A stretch of 64,000 bases of DNA from Hylemonella gracilis str. Niagara R (GTDB lineage Bacteria > Pseudomonadota > Gammaproteobacteria > Burkholderiales > Burkholderiaceae_C). Every line of letters begins with the position of its first letter. The stretch's first letter is position 1. The stretch covers positions 449,459 to 513,458 of the forward strand of contig NZ_JEMG01000001.1 in assembly GCF_000600295.1 (NCBI RefSeq). The letters are read 5' to 3'. The notes under the pieces were generated by a model. It was not told the origin of the DNA and did no database searches. It saw nothing but the letters and a program-made list of their open reading frames with translations. The translations under genes were made by a program, and so were the position numbers. Positions 34,901-44,059 of the stretch are shown here, in pieces.

Positions 34901-36166
34901 ATGACGGCCACGGAGCGGCGTTCCAGTTTCTCACTGGCTGGCATCTTTGCCTTGCGCATGCTGGGGCTGTTCCTCGTCCTGCCCGTCTTCGCCCTGGAGG
35001 CGCAGCGTTATCCCGGCGGCGAAGACGTGGCCCTGGTTGGCCTGGCCATGGGCATTTACGGCCTCACGCAGGCGCTGCTGCAACTGCCGTACGGCCTGGC
35101 CTCGGACCGTTATGGTCGCAAGCGCGTGATCGTGCTGGGGCTGCTGGTGTTCGCGCTGGGCAGTCTGGTGGCCGCGCTGGCCGACCATCTGCTGGGCCTG
35201 CTGGTCGGGCGCGCCTTGCAGGGCGCGGGCGCGGTGTCAGCCGCCGTGTCGGCCCTGCTGGCCGACCAGACCCGCGACGCGGTGCGCACCAAGGCCATGG
35301 CCCTGGTCGGCGCCAGCATCGGGCTGATGTTCGCGCTCTCGCTGCTGCTGGCGCCGGTGCTCACGGCCTGGATTGGTTTGAGCGGCCTGTTCTGGTTCAC
35401 CGCCCTGCTGGCCCTGGGGGGCGTGGCCGTGGTGATCTGGGTCGTGCCGCCAGAGGCGCCGGTCGCGGTGTCGGGGGAACACGCGCCTGCGGGTGAGTCT
35501 GCACCCGCCTCGCTGCGCGCGGGCTTGCGCGAGGTGCTGCGCCATCCCGGCCTGCTGCGGCTGGACGCGGGCGTTTTCCTGCTGCATGCCGTGCAACTCG
35601 CCATGTGGATGGCCGTGCCCGCCCTGCTGGTGCGCGCCGGCCTGGTGGCTGCTCACCACTGGTGGGTCTACCTGCCCGCGGTGCTGGCCTCCTTCTTTGT
35701 GATGATGGCCACCCTGTTCCCGCTCGAAAAGCGCGGTTACCTGCGCGCCGTGTTCCTGGCCGCCATCGGTTTGATCGGCCTGGCGCAGCTGGGCTTGTTG
35801 GCCGCCGTCGTGGTGCTGCCCGAGGCTGCTCATGTGACGGGTGCCGACAACTGGCGTGGCTTGCTGGGCGTGTTGCTGCTTGGCCTGCTGCTATTCGTTT
35901 TCTTCTGCGGCTTCAATGTGCTGGAAGCCACGCAGCCCAGCCTCGTTTCGCGCATCGCACCGGCCCATGCGCGCGGTACGGCGCTGGGCGTGTACAACGC
36001 CGTGCAATCGCTGGGCCTCTTCGTGGGCGGCGCGGCGGGGGGCTGGCTGGCTCAGCAGGGCGGTCCATCGACCCTGTTCCTCGCGTGCGCCGGGGCCATG
36101 GTTTTGTGGCTCTGGGTGGCCTGGCCCATGCAGACGCCCGGGCGCGGGGACGCAGGAAGTCGGTGA
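34901..36166 (+). CDS. MFS transporter (YajR-like drug/H+ antiporter family)
   Basis: The product has 12 predicted membrane segments beginning IFALRMLGLFLVLPVFALE. The MFS signature between helices 2 and 3 is GLASDRYGRKRVIVLGLLVF. The segment LEATQPSLVSRIAPAHARGTALGVYN lies before helix 11. ATG 34901 (MTATERRSSF) begins the conserved part and has GGGGT eight bases upstream; ATG 34751 would add a Ser/Pro-rich tail of doubtful reality. The uvrA/MFS/ssb neighbourhood is common in Burkholderiales, here with the ClC gene inserted. Confidence 0.85.
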   Translation: MTATERRSSFSLAGIFALRMLGLFLVLPVFALEAQRYPGGEDVALVGLAMGIYGLTQALLQLPYGLASDRYGRKRVIVLGLLVFALGSLVAALADHLLGLLVGRALQGAGAVSAAVSALLADQTRDAVRTKAMALVGASIGLMFALSLLLAPVLTAWIGLSGLFWFTALLALGGVAVVIWVVPPEAPVAVSGEHAPAGESAPASLRAGLREVLRHPGLLRLDAGVFLLHAVQLAMWMAVPALLVRAGLVAAHHWWVYLPAVLASFFVMMATLFPLEKRGYLRAVFLAAIGLIGLAQLGLLAAVVVLPEAAHVTGADNWRGLLGVLLLGLLLFVFFCGFNVLEATQPSLVSRIAPAHARGTALGVYNAVQSLGLFVGGAAGGWLAQQGGPSTLFLACAGAMVLWLWVAWPMQTPGRGDAGSR

Positions 36167-36261
36167 AGCCACGGGTCGCCGATCAGATGTTCAGAATCCA
36201 CCAAGTGTGAAACATCAGGCCGGTTTGCCGCCCGGCCATTGGCGGGATAATCGGCCCCATC

Positions 36262-36281
36262 ATGCGTGGGTACCCACGCAT
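36262..36281. promoter_or_regulatory. Perfect 20-base palindrome in the ssb leader
   Basis: ATGCGTGGGT followed by its exact reverse complement lies 28 bases upstream of the ssb start, 10 bases after a GATAAT -10-like box (36246-36251). It is either an operator at the transcription start or a 5'-UTR hairpin. Confidence 0.5.
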
Positions 36282-36309
36282 TCAGGAATCTAGGAATCAG
36301 GAGTTAGCC

Positions 36310-36855
36310 ATGGCATCCGTCAACAAAGTCATCCTGGTCGGCAACTGCGGCCGCGACCCCGAAATCCGCTACCTGCCCTCGGGCGGCGCCGTGGCCAACA
36401 TCAGCATCGCCACCACCAGCCGCCGCAAGGACCGCAATTCCGGTGAGATGGTCGAAGAAACCCAGTGGCACCGCGTCACCTTCTTTGAGCGCCTGGCCGA
36501 GATCGTGGGCGAGTACGTCAAGAAGGGCACCCCCATCTATGTCGAAGGCCGCCTGACCTACCGCAAGTACACCGACAAGGACGGCATCGAGAAGAACGCC
36601 ACCGACATCATCGCCAGCGAAATGCAATTGCTCGGCGGTCGCCAGGGGATGGGCAATCCGGACGAGGAAGGTGGCGGTGGGGCTGGCGGCTACGGCGGCG
36701 GTGGTCGGCCCGCGCGCGCCGCGGCCCCGTCGGGGGGGGGGCAGGGCGGTTACGCACGTCCTGCGGCCGCGCCTCAGCGCTCGGCCCCCGCAGCCAAGTC
36801 CGCGCCGGCTGCCGGCTCGGGCTTTGACGACATGGATGACGATATTCCTTTTTAA
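36310..36855 (+). CDS. ssb: Single-stranded DNA-binding protein
   Basis: The 181-residue SSB has the OB-fold start [20 protein letters not shown] and [20 protein letters not shown], then [17 protein letters not shown] Gly/Ala-rich disordered linker (about residues 118-165) follows, and the acidic protein-interaction tip ends DDDIPF. AGGAG precedes ATG 36310. The linker contains a ten-G homopolymer at 36732-36741. SSB coats single-stranded DNA in replication, repair and recombination. Confidence 0.97.
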   Translation: MASVNKVILVGNCGRDPEIRYLPSGGAVANISIATTSRRKDRNSGEMVEETQWHRVTFFERLAEIVGEYVKKGTPIYVEGRLTYRKYTDKDGIEKNATDIIASEMQLLGGRQGMGNPDEEGGGGAGGYGGGGRPARAAAPSGGGQGGYARPAAAPQRSAPAAKSAPAAGSGFDDMDDDIPF

Positions 36856-36883
36856 AGCCCACTTTCAGATCGAACAGGAATCG

Positions 36884-36913
36884 GGCCCGTCGCCCATGGG
36901 TGACGGGCCTTTT
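36884..36913 (+). terminator. Intrinsic terminator after ssb
   Basis: GGCCCGTC at 36884-36891 pairs with GACGGGCC at 36902-36909, extended inward by further GC pairs, and TTTT follows. It lies 29 bases past the ssb stop. Confidence 0.85.
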
Positions 36914-37009
36914 GCTTGTTGGTGACCCATGCACCGCGCGCCACGCCTGCCGCAGCACATGCGGTGCGGCCCTTAGCCGGCATGTGCTCTCCCGGTTTTG
37001 ACAGGCGAA

Positions 37010-37040
37010 GAAGGCGCAGACCTGTCCGGTCTGCGCCTTC
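37010..37040 (-). terminator. Thirteen-base-pair hairpin downstream of the hydrolase gene
   Basis: GAAGGCGCAGACC at 37010-37022 pairs perfectly with GGTCTGCGCCTTC at 37028-37040 around a five-base loop. It lies 15 bases past the hydrolase stop (minus strand). No clear T run follows on either strand. Confidence 0.6.
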
Positions 37041-37054
37041 ACGTCCTTGGACGC

Positions 37055-37987
37055 TTACTTGATGAAGTCCAGCAGATCCTGGTTCAGCCGGTCCTTGTGC
37101 GTGTCGGTGATGCCGTGCGGGCCGCCGGCGTACTCGATCAGCTTGGCGCCCTTGACCAGCTTGGCCGTGGCGCGGCCCGTGGTTTCGATGGGAACGATCT
37201 GGTCATCGGCGCCGTGGATGACGAGCGTCGGAACGGTCACGCGCTTGAGGTCCTCGACGAAGTTCGATTCCGAGAAGGCCTGGATGGAGTCGTACGTCGA
37301 CTTGTGGCTGCCTTGCATGCCCTGGACCCAGAAGTTGTCGATCAGGCCGGCCGAGCTCTTCGCCCCGGGGCGGTTGAAGCCAAAGAACGGGCCGCTGGCC
37401 AAATCCTTGTAGAGCTGTGACCGGTTGTCGATCGAGGCCTTGCGCAGGCCGTCGAAGACCTCCATCGGAACGCCGTTCGGATTGTCGGCCGTCTTGACCA
37501 TGATCGGCGTCACGGCACCCACCAGAACCAGCTTCCTGACGCGAGCGTTGCCGTGGCGGCCGATGTAGCGGGCCACCTCGCCGCCGCCGGTCGAGAAACC
37601 GACCAAGGTGACGTCGCGGACGTTCAGAGCGTTCAGCACCGATGCCAGGTCGTCGGCGTACTGGTCCATGGTGTTGTTCAACCAGGCTTGGCCAGAGCGG
37701 CCATGGCCACGGCGGTCATGGGCGATCACGCGGAAACCCTTCTCCGCCAGGAACAGCATCTGCGATTCCCAGCTGTCGGAGCTCAGCGGCCAGCCATGGC
37801 TGAAGGCCACCACGGGCCCGTTCTTGGGGCCCCAGTCCTTGTAGTACAGCAAGGTGCCGTCGTTGGCTGCAATGAACTGTGAAGCGGCCTGAACAGGCGC
37901 GGGCGCCGCGGCCGGAGGGGCCGCGACCGCCGTGGCGGCGGCGACGGCGAGGCTGGAAGCGGCTACGAGCTTGGTGGCGAGGTTCAT
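37055..37987 (-). CDS. Secreted alpha/beta hydrolase (non-heme chloroperoxidase type)
   Basis: The 310-residue protein has a signal peptide of about 23 residues. The alpha/beta-hydrolase core follows: oxyanion region [21 protein letters not shown], nucleophile elbow GFSTGGGE (Ser about residue 133), acid region HGADDQIVP and the histidine in [10 protein letters not shown]. This matches the cofactor-free haloperoxidase/esterase family; the native substrate is unknown. Its upstream region carries two copies of GAGTCAGCAATTTTGT, and the accessory region starts directly beyond. Confidence 0.87.
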   Translation of the reverse strand: MNLATKLVAASSLAVAAATAVAAPPAAAPAPVQAASQFIAANDGTLLYYKDWGPKNGPVVAFSHGWPLSSDSWESQMLFLAEKGFRVIAHDRRGHGRSGQAWLNNTMDQYADDLASVLNALNVRDVTLVGFSTGGGEVARYIGRHGNARVRKLVLVGAVTPIMVKTADNPNGVPMEVFDGLRKASIDNRSQLYKDLASGPFFGFNRPGAKSSAGLIDNFWVQGMQGSHKSTYDSIQAFSESNFVEDLKRVTVPTLVIHGADDQIVPIETTGRATAKLVKGAKLIEYAGGPHGITDTHKDRLNQDLLDFIK

Positions 37988-37993
37988 GATGTC

Positions 37994-38087
37994 GCTGACA
38001 ATTGAGTCAGCAATTTTGTGTTATATAAATCAAAGACTTATGGCGTTCTAGAAGTCCCAAGACTCCATGTGGAGTCAGCAATTTTGT
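37994..38087. promoter_or_regulatory. Repeated operator-like elements upstream of the hydrolase gene
   Basis: GCTGAC-N6-GTCAGC (37994-38011) is a perfect dyad seven bases upstream of the hydrolase start. GAGTCAGCAATTTTGT occurs twice, at 38004-38019 and 38072-38087. The second copy is the right half of a GACTCCA-TG-TGGAGTC dyad. A TATATAA -10-like box on the minus strand lies between. These could be operators of a TetR-like regulator that is no longer adjacent, or part of a transposon end. Confidence 0.4.
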
Positions 38088-38098
38088 TTGCAAATCAA

Positions 38099-38177
38099 TT
38101 GTCGGACAGCCTTTTCGACAATTACTTCATTTGTCGAGTAGCTTTTGCAGTTGATATATGTGTTCGACTGCTTGCAC
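38099..38177. repeat. Candidate Tn7-like left end: three degenerate direct repeats
   Basis: TTGTCGGACAGCCTTTT (38099-38115) and TTGTCGAGTAGCTTTT (38131-38146) are related direct repeats, and TGTTCGACTGCTTGCAC (38161-38177) is a weaker third copy, at about 30-base spacing. An AATTGTCG/CGACAATT inverted pair overlaps the first. Spaced TnsB-binding sites with a terminal TGT are typical of Tn7-type ends. No matching inverted copy was found on the right, so this is tentative. The stretch 38178-38375 holds nothing else I can name. Confidence 0.3.
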
Positions 38178-38375
38178 AAGGTCAAAGACATGATCGCTGA
38201 CTGGCTGCATCTCTACACCTACCGCAGTTCCCCTGTAGTCTTTGCAGTGAACCCCTCGGGTTGGACCGCCGAGTTGATCAGAACTAAGCCACCTAACGTG
38301 CCCCGAAAAACCTACACAGATCAAAACTAGAGGTACGGTTGCTTCCCCTGGCCTCGAGCGGGGCGAGGAGAAGCG

Positions 38376-38728
38376 ATGAAGAAATCGAAATCACCGAGGA
38401 GCAAATTGCCTACGCGTTGCGGCTGGCCGAAAGCGGCATGCCGGTAGTGGACGTATGTCGGCAGATTGGCGTATCGGAAGCAACGTTCTACACGTGGAAG
38501 AAGAAGTACCTGCGGTGGGATGAGATCGAGCCCACCTACACAAGGCGGGTCAGTCCAAGCAAGCTAGGTCCCAATACCGAGAAGCTGACCACGTGGCTAG
38601 GAATCGAGGCAACAAAACTGCGGGAACCGCGGCGCAATCTGAAGCAGATCTACATAATGAGCTGGCCCGTCGCTTGGGGCGAGCGCATGGAGCGATGCTT
38701 AGCTAGGAATCAATTCATCGATGCTTGA
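38376..38728 (+). pseudogene. Frameshifted IS3-family (IS407-like) orfA remnant
   Basis: Bases 38376-38390 read MKKSK, the usual start of IS407-type OrfA. The next codon lacks one T (AAATCACC for AAATTCACC), after which TEEQIAYALRLAESGMPVV and GVSEATFYTWKKKY continue in another frame to about 38514. These include the helix-turn-helix of the transposase N-terminal protein. Beyond that the frame stays open to 38728 but no longer resembles OrfA, and no orfB is present. The element is dead and cannot mobilise itself. The ~80 bases from 38729 to the next gene show nothing recognisable. Confidence 0.75.
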
Positions 38729-38806
38729 AAAAGAATGGCCCCAGATGTTACGAAGCGGTCGAAACCGGGTGTGGTGGAAATGGGCTATCACTAGTTCAGT
38801 TAAGCG

Positions 38807-39610
38807 TTACTCGTATGTGAGTAGTGTCACCTTGTAGCCAATTTCTTGGCATAGGGTCTGTTCATACACAGACTCTGGGAAGTCGTGCCCTTTACGTTCT
38901 TTAAGCCACCAGTAGGCCTCAATCTCATGCCATTCATCAGGATTAGACGTTGCCTGTCGACTCATGCTGGGATTGGGCAATATGTCTCCTTTCCAGACAC
39001 TCAGCTGTTCTTCAAAGTATTCGCTCTTCACGTTGTATCGCACGAAGTTGTCTTTGGAGAAAACAACAGCACATGGATACTCGGAGAGTTCGACAAATCG
39101 GCGGGCAGTGGCCTCAATGCTGGTCTCAAAATCCTCAGCGAGTTTCTGGATATGGCTCATCTCAGGCGAGCCATACTTCTGAAGCCTTTGGCATATGAGG
39201 AGTCGCGGTAGAAGCAATTCAGCTGAGAACTGATTGGCTTGAATTTCCCAGTCATTGTTCGTGCGGGCCGAAATGTCTTCGGTCGTGCACTGGAATGTGG
39301 TCTGGCGATGCCAGGGCAAAAGAAAGTGGCCGAGTTCATGGCCAATGGTGAAACGCTGCCTTGATCTCGGCCTGGTGGAGTTGTAGAAAATTTCGCCGTC
39401 CGACTTTTCGGCGTTCGCAATGAGTGTGCCTTCAAAGCCGTCACTGGTAAGCGGTTGAATCTTCGTGATACCTGCGAGGCGAGCGATCTCCTCCACCGGA
39501 ATCGGTGTTGGGATTCCCGGGTTCTGCTTGATGATTTCATCAACAAGCTTTTCGGGATGGACAAGGTCCGCGAGTTCTATGAGGTCAAGTTTCAGCATCT
39601 CCCCGGGCAT
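38807..39610 (-). CDS. capP: ImmA/IrrE-family metallopeptidase, CapP-like CBASS activator
   Basis: The 267-residue product has the zinc motif HELGHFLLP (about residues 106-114) and the downstream acidic ligand region EIQANQFSAELLLP, the ImmA/IrrE pattern. Such proteases cleave a partner HTH repressor. The partner gene lies immediately upstream and overlaps it by 26 bases, and the pair is divergent from a CBASS operon. This is the CapH-CapP arrangement, in which CapP cleaves CapH in response to DNA damage. Start 39610 is uncertain; ATG 39598 is also possible. Confidence 0.82.
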   Translation of the reverse strand: MPGEMLKLDLIELADLVHPEKLVDEIIKQNPGIPTPIPVEEIARLAGITKIQPLTSDGFEGTLIANAEKSDGEIFYNSTRPRSRQRFTIGHELGHFLLPWHRQTTFQCTTEDISARTNNDWEIQANQFSAELLLPRLLICQRLQKYGSPEMSHIQKLAEDFETSIEATARRFVELSEYPCAVVFSKDNFVRYNVKSEYFEEQLSVWKGDILPNPSMSRQATSNPDEWHEIEAYWWLKERKGHDFPESVYEQTLCQEIGYKVTLLTYE

Positions 39611-39923
39611 TCTTCTTTTTGAACACCTCGAGAGTTTGCAGCAATAGAGATCTTTCTGCATCAGAAAGTGACTTGAAGTCTCTAAAAAACTGCTGTGCTT
39701 CGACTTCAACTAGCGACTCGGCGTCGCCTGTACCCGCCAAGTACTCGACTGTTACGTTGAAGTGCTCCGCTAGCTTTTTCAACAAATCGAGTGACGGGTT
39801 CTTAGTGCCACCCTTTTCAAGAGCCCATATGTGGGTCTTTGATACTTCAACTGCGTCGGCTACGTCCTGCAGCGATGCGCCTTTGCGTAACCGAAGCTCG
39901 GTCAGCCTGGCTCCAAGTGACAT
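39585..39923 (-). CDS. capH: XRE-family repressor, CapH-like CBASS regulator
   Basis: The 112-residue protein has an N-terminal Cro/CI helix-turn-helix (RLRKGASLQDVADAVEVSK, then WALEKGGTKNPSLD) and a C-terminal helical tail that could be the oligomerisation and cleavage region. It is co-transcribed with the ImmA-like protease and divergent from the CBASS operon, so it probably represses that operon. Relief by the protease is inferred from the described CapH-CapP systems. Confidence 0.85.
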   Translation of the reverse strand: MSLGARLTELRLRKGASLQDVADAVEVSKTHIWALEKGGTKNPSLDLLKKLAEHFNVTVEYLAGTGDAESLVEVEAQQFFRDFKSLSDAERSLLLQTLEVFKKKNARGDAET

Positions 39924-39936
39924 AGGTTCTCCGAAA

Positions 39937-40020
39937 CTGGGCTGTTTGCCCAGCCCAGGAGTATATATCTGACGCTGCGTTACACAACAGTTGACGAGAT
40001 TGATTTCGTTAGATTAATAT
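39937..40020. promoter_or_regulatory. capH/CBASS divergent control region
   Basis: CTGGGCT-N8-AGCCCAG (39937-39958) is a perfect dyad 14 bases upstream of capH, a candidate CapH operator. TTGACG (39991-39996) with TAATAT (40015-40020) at 18-base spacing is a good sigma-70 promoter for the CBASS operon. Confidence 0.55.
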
Positions 40021-40062
40021 TACGTTCCGTTCACAGGCCGGAAAGGCCCGAAAGGTAACGAA

Positions 40063-40287
40063 ATGACAGGTAAAAATCAGCATGTAGTCCCCCACAAGGA
40101 CGGTTGGGCCGTCAAGGGCGAAGGCAATAAGACGGCGACGGCGGTCAAGCCGACTCAGGCTCAGGCGGCTGGGGTTGCGCGTGAAATCGCAAAAAACCAG
40201 GGTTCCGAGGTCGTGATTCACCGTCCCAACGGGCAGATTCGCGACAAGGACAGCTACGGCAACGACCCCTTTCCCCCTCCGGGCTGA
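40063..40287 (+). CDS. DUF2188-family small protein leading the CBASS operon
   Basis: The 74-residue protein matches DUF2188: HVVPHKDGWAVKGEGNKTA, then TQAQAAGVAREIAKNQGSEV and a C-terminal DGQIR-like strand (IHRPNGQIRDKDSYG). The predicted fold is a small alpha/beta domain. AAAGG lies eight bases before the ATG. It is the first gene of the operon, six bases before capV, yet it is not a core CBASS gene. Its role is unknown: an accessory regulator, an inhibitor or a passenger are all possible. Confidence 0.85.
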   Translation: MTGKNQHVVPHKDGWAVKGEGNKTATAVKPTQAQAAGVAREIAKNQGSEVVIHRPNGQIRDKDSYGNDPFPPPG

Positions 40288-40293
40288 GTAGGC

Positions 40294-41286
40294 ATGAGTG
40301 GCGTCCCCACGTATCACGTCCTCGCGCTCTCGGGCGGTGGTTACCGTGGCCTCTACACGGCCACGGTATTGGCCGAGCTTGAGCGAGCTCTGGGGAAACC
40401 GCTGGCGAAGCACTTTGACCTCATCTGCGGCACATCAGTTGGTGGACTGCTGGCACTTGGTCTGGCAAAAGAAATCTCCGCGGCAGACCTCAAGGCACTC
40501 TTCGAAAAGCGGGGATGTGAGATTTTCGGAAAGCGCACCTTGCTTCGTCGAGTTCTGGGCTTCTGGTGGAAGGCGAAACATACGCACGATGGGCTGCGCA
40601 CTGTTCTGAAAGATACGTTCAAGGACGACCTGATTGGCCATCTGAAACATCCAGTGCTCATCCCCGCGGTCAACTACACCACAGGTCGTGGTCAATTTTT
40701 CAAGACGCCGCATTACAAGACTTTCGAGACAGACCTGCACATGTCGCTGGTGGACACAGCGCTGGCAACTGCCGCCGCACCTGTGTACTTCCCCTTATTC
40801 CGCAACCACCGAGGAGTGTTCGCAGACGGAGGTCTTGTTGGCAACGCCCCTGGTCTGTTTGGGTTGCATGAAATTCGGACCTTCTTTCCAGATGGAAAGG
40901 TCGCAAACGTACGCGTCATGTCAATCGGGACGATGACGATTGGCGCAACCATTCGAGGGAATGCTCCTTTAGACCAAGGACTCCTTCGCTGGAAGGCGGG
41001 GCTTTTCAATCTGGTGATTTCAGCGCAAGCATCGTCTGTGAACTACATGCTGCTCCAGTCACTGGGTACAGACTATTTTCTGATTGATGACGAAGCGACA
41101 CCAGACCAGAGCAAGGATGTGAAGGACCTGGATGTCGTCACACAAGCTTCGACCAATACGCTGAGAGACCGTGCCATGCATGCGGCACAAAAGTCACTTG
41201 GTGATCAGCGTTTCCAGGCCTTTCGTGAGCACATTGCGATGAAGCCTGTTTTCTACCACGGCCCAAATCGCAACTGCGAGGAGTAA
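40294..41286 (+). CDS. capV: CapV, patatin-like phospholipase effector of CBASS
   Basis: The 330-residue patatin-fold protein has the oxyanion loop SGGGYRGLY (about residues 13-21), the nucleophile GTSVGG (Ser about 48) and the catalytic aspartate in [10 protein letters not shown] (about 177-186). CapV is activated by 3'3'-cGAMP and degrades membrane phospholipid, killing the infected cell before phage release. It lies two bases upstream of the cyclase gene, the same order as in Vibrio cholerae. Confidence 0.95.
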   Translation: MSGVPTYHVLALSGGGYRGLYTATVLAELERALGKPLAKHFDLICGTSVGGLLALGLAKEISAADLKALFEKRGCEIFGKRTLLRRVLGFWWKAKHTHDGLRTVLKDTFKDDLIGHLKHPVLIPAVNYTTGRGQFFKTPHYKTFETDLHMSLVDTALATAAAPVYFPLFRNHRGVFADGGLVGNAPGLFGLHEIRTFFPDGKVANVRVMSIGTMTIGATIRGNAPLDQGLLRWKAGLFNLVISAQASSVNYMLLQSLGTDYFLIDDEATPDQSKDVKDLDVVTQASTNTLRDRAMHAAQKSLGDQRFQAFREHIAMKPVFYHGPNRNCEE

Positions 41287-41288
41287 TC

Positions 41289-42431
41289 ATGCTGAACATT
41301 AGCACTCTGTTCTACACAGACGCAGGCGACGCAAACCTGCTGCAGAACCTCAACCTCAAGAGTCCTCAAGAAAAATACATTGGGGAAGCGAAGAGGGTCA
41401 TCCGAGAACGACTTCGAACAGGGATTCCGCAAGAACTGAAAAAAGCTGGCTATCCTGGCCCAGTGCCTGAACCGCGTTTTTTCACGCAAGGGTCCTGGGC
41501 GTACAAGACACTCAATGCGCCTGCTCAAAAACCGCAACAGGCAGATATTGATGATGGCGCGTATATGCCGCTCAGCTTCGTTTCGCAGACAAAACGACCG
41601 AGCATGGCCAGCGCCATCTTCTTTAAGGCTGCAGAGGCGGCACTAAAGCTCCTGGTCGATGCCAACAAAGGTTGGCAACTCATCATTGACAAACCAACCT
41701 GTGTCCGGGTTGTGATTTCGGACTATGCCCACGTCGACATTCCTCTGTATGCCATTCCTGATCAGGAATTCACCACTCTCGCCAAGATGGCGATGGACCA
41801 TGGCTACAACGAAATTCGCGAAGCGGTTATGGCAAAGGCTGAACAGGATGCCTGGTGGGCATTGCCTCGCCATAGTGTTCTACTGGCCCATAGAGAAGAA
41901 GACTGGCTTGAATCGGACCCTCGCCCAGTGAAGAAATGGTTTGAGCGTGAAGTATTGGTCAAAGGTGAACAGTTGCGCCGCATTATTCGCTTCATTAAGG
42001 CTTTCCGTGACTGGCAATGGCCGACAGACGGCCCTTCATCGATTCTTTTGATGGCAGCGGCAACGCCGAACTTCGAGAAGCGTGAGCGCCGTGATGATGT
42101 GGCTTTGCTGGATGTGGTTGCCAAGATTCCTGGAGCACTTCGCAGGGGTGTTTTCAATCCAATCGATCCGGCAGAGTCACTGACAGCTCGTCTCGGTCCC
42201 CAAAAAGTTGAAGAAGCTGCCAAGGCGTTTGAAGAACTCGAACGCTATCTGCGTGGGGCCATCAACGCCAGCAATGCAGCCCAAGCTTGCACTTGGTTGG
42301 TGGAGAAATTCGGGCATCGCTTTCCCAACGAACCCGAGCGCATTAAGTCAGTCACAGTGGCCGCAACTGTGGCTGCTGCGCCGGCACAGCCTGGCCCATC
42401 AGAAATCATTGGCCGCACAAAAGCTGGATGA
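41289..42431 (+). CDS. DncV-like CD-NTase (3'3'-cGAMP synthase)
   Basis: The 380-residue nucleotidyltransferase has the Pol-beta-type motif [11 protein letters not shown] (about residues 68-78), the metal-binding D-x-D in [10 protein letters not shown] (about 85-94), and the third aspartate in [10 protein letters not shown] (about 148-157). [13 protein letters not shown] and [10 protein letters not shown] match V. cholerae DncV closely, placing it in clade A. The expected product is 3'3'-cGAMP, made on phage infection. The stop overlaps the cap2 start (ATGA). Confidence 0.95.
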   Translation: MLNISTLFYTDAGDANLLQNLNLKSPQEKYIGEAKRVIRERLRTGIPQELKKAGYPGPVPEPRFFTQGSWAYKTLNAPAQKPQQADIDDGAYMPLSFVSQTKRPSMASAIFFKAAEAALKLLVDANKGWQLIIDKPTCVRVVISDYAHVDIPLYAIPDQEFTTLAKMAMDHGYNEIREAVMAKAEQDAWWALPRHSVLLAHREEDWLESDPRPVKKWFEREVLVKGEQLRRIIRFIKAFRDWQWPTDGPSSILLMAAATPNFEKRERRDDVALLDVVAKIPGALRRGVFNPIDPAESLTARLGPQKVEEAAKAFEELERYLRGAINASNAAQACTWLVEKFGHRFPNEPERIKSVTVAATVAAAPAQPGPSEIIGRTKAG

Positions 42432-44059
42432 AAGAACTCAAGGCAGGTGTTGATGAGGTGGTCGATGCTCTTCGGGGCAGAGGGTTTGACTACCTCGGAA
42501 CAGTCGACGGTGGATGGCTAAGATTCGCGGGCGGTCTCAATGCAGATGGTGGAGTGCACGCTTGCCAGATTTTGATTGACCCCGAGTTCCATGATCTCCC
42601 GGCCATCACGCTCACCACGGTTCCGGCCACGCTTAGGCCGGTAGCCCCCCACATCGCCGATGATGGAGGTATCTGCTATCTGGCGAAGAATTCCGTAGTC
42701 GTCGACATCTTTGATCCTGTAGGTCAGACCCTGGCATTCATTGTGCGAGCAGAGTTTGTCCTCGATAAGTTGCTCAAGCATGAGATGCTCGAAGACATGG
42801 AAGAAGAGTTCTTCGCCTTTTGGCATGGGGAAATCTGTCTTACAGATTTCAACGATACCGTGCTTGGGGCGCAGCATGCAATATGGGTAGGTTCTGGAGA
42901 GCTCAAGGCTCTTGTCGCCTGCGACAATCCTGAGCTCACTAAGGCAAAGCTCAGGGTCGTGGGTTGGAAATTTTCTGATTCCACAGTCCCCGTGTATAGG
43001 GTCAAAACACAGGCGAAGCCGAAACCATCGCAAACAGAATGGCCGCCGACAACAGTAGCTCAACTGCTTTATTGGCAAGGCTCACTGGATATGGCTTGCC
43101 GAAAGAAACTCAGTGAAAGAATTGCCCAGGCCAAATCAAAAAAAGCCAGCGAAGCGCTGCTGCTAATTGAGTCTCCTCTCCTGACATATGGGGTAGTTGT
43201 CCGTTTCAACGAAGACCAGAATGGTGGAGAAAAAAACAAAGCCAACAGCGCATTGAATGAGCCGTACGCAGCCCAGGTCGTTCCATGCTCTGTCACGAGG
43301 ATTGATGACCGGTATCTTGTAGGAAGAAACATGCCAGGGAAGAAGACCTTGGCAGGCAAGCAAATCACCCTTGTCGGTTGTGGAACTATTGGTGGTTACT
43401 TGGCTGAAATGCTCGTGAAAGCAGGCGCAGGAACTGGTGGTGGTCAGTTGACATTGATTGACAATGACAAACTGATGCCCAACAACCTGGGGCGTCATCG
43501 TTTAGGCTTCGCTGCTCTATTCAGGAACAAGGCATATGCATTGTCAGTTGAATTGCAGTTTGGACTACCTTCCGCGAAGATTAGAGCCCTGCAAGTAGAT
43601 GTTCGAATGGCGAATCTTGCGGGGCAGGATTTGATAATTGATGCGACAGGAGAAGAAGCTCTTGGTCATTGGCTGGCAAACAGAGTGAAGACCTTGTCAC
43701 CGATGCTATCGGTTTGGGTTGACGGACCCGGTACGGCAGTACGTGGATTGTTTTGGGATAAGGCCGCCACCGCGTGCTACAGATGCCTCTGTCAACATAC
43801 CCGAGAAGGCCGCTATCAAGCCGTGCTTGGCGGTGCTCCGTCTGTAATGGCTGGTCAAGGATGCGAGGGGATGTATGTCCCCTTCCCAGCTTCGGTGTCA
43901 GTTCAGGCATCCAGCCTTGGTGCAGAAATGGCGTTGGGTTGGGTCAACGAAAAACTGGAAGACAAGTTGCAGACTCGTCTCTTGGATAAATCATTGTCGC
44001 TAGTGACGCCAGACTGCACTCCTGAGCCGCATGAAAAATGCCCAGTATGCGGTTCATGA
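42428..44059 (+). CDS. cap2: Cap2, E1/E2-fusion ligase of type II CBASS
   Basis: The 543-residue product has an N-terminal E2-like domain with the candidate catalytic cysteine in [11 protein letters not shown] (about residue 83) and a C-terminal ThiF/E1 adenylation domain. The latter has the nucleotide loop [13 protein letters not shown] (about 314-326), [15 protein letters not shown], and a cysteine pair in TACYRCLC (about 448-455). Cap2 conjugates the C-terminus of the CD-NTase to target proteins and so primes cGAMP synthesis. Confidence 0.94.
   Translation: MKELKAGVDEVVDALRGRGFDYLGTVDGGWLRFAGGLNADGGVHACQILIDPEFHDLPAITLTTVPATLRPVAPHIADDGGICYLAKNSVVVDIFDPVGQTLAFIVRAEFVLDKLLKHEMLEDMEEEFFAFWHGEICLTDFNDTVLGAQHAIWVGSGELKALVACDNPELTKAKLRVVGWKFSDSTVPVYRVKTQAKPKPSQTEWPPTTVAQLLYWQGSLDMACRKKLSERIAQAKSKKASEALLLIESPLLTYGVVVRFNEDQNGGEKNKANSALNEPYAAQVVPCSVTRIDDRYLVGRNMPGKKTLAGKQITLVGCGTIGGYLAEMLVKAGAGTGGGQLTLIDNDKLMPNNLGRHRLGFAALFRNKAYALSVELQFGLPSAKIRALQVDVRMANLAGQDLIIDATGEEALGHWLANRVKTLSPMLSVWVDGPGTAVRGLFWDKAATACYRCLCQHTREGRYQAVLGGAPSVMAGQGCEGMYVPFPASVSVQASSLGAEMALGWVNEKLEDKLQTRLLDKSLSLVTPDCTPEPHEKCPVCGS

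Noticed and set aside
33045-34904. 619-codon plus-strand frame opposite the ClC gene
   Set aside because: It is Gln/His/Arg-rich shadow sequence; the minus-strand ClC protein carries all family motifs.
38160-38340. tRNA or tmRNA fragment at the island border
   Set aside because: No cloverleaf or T-loop motif could be assembled; integration next to a tRNA is not supported.
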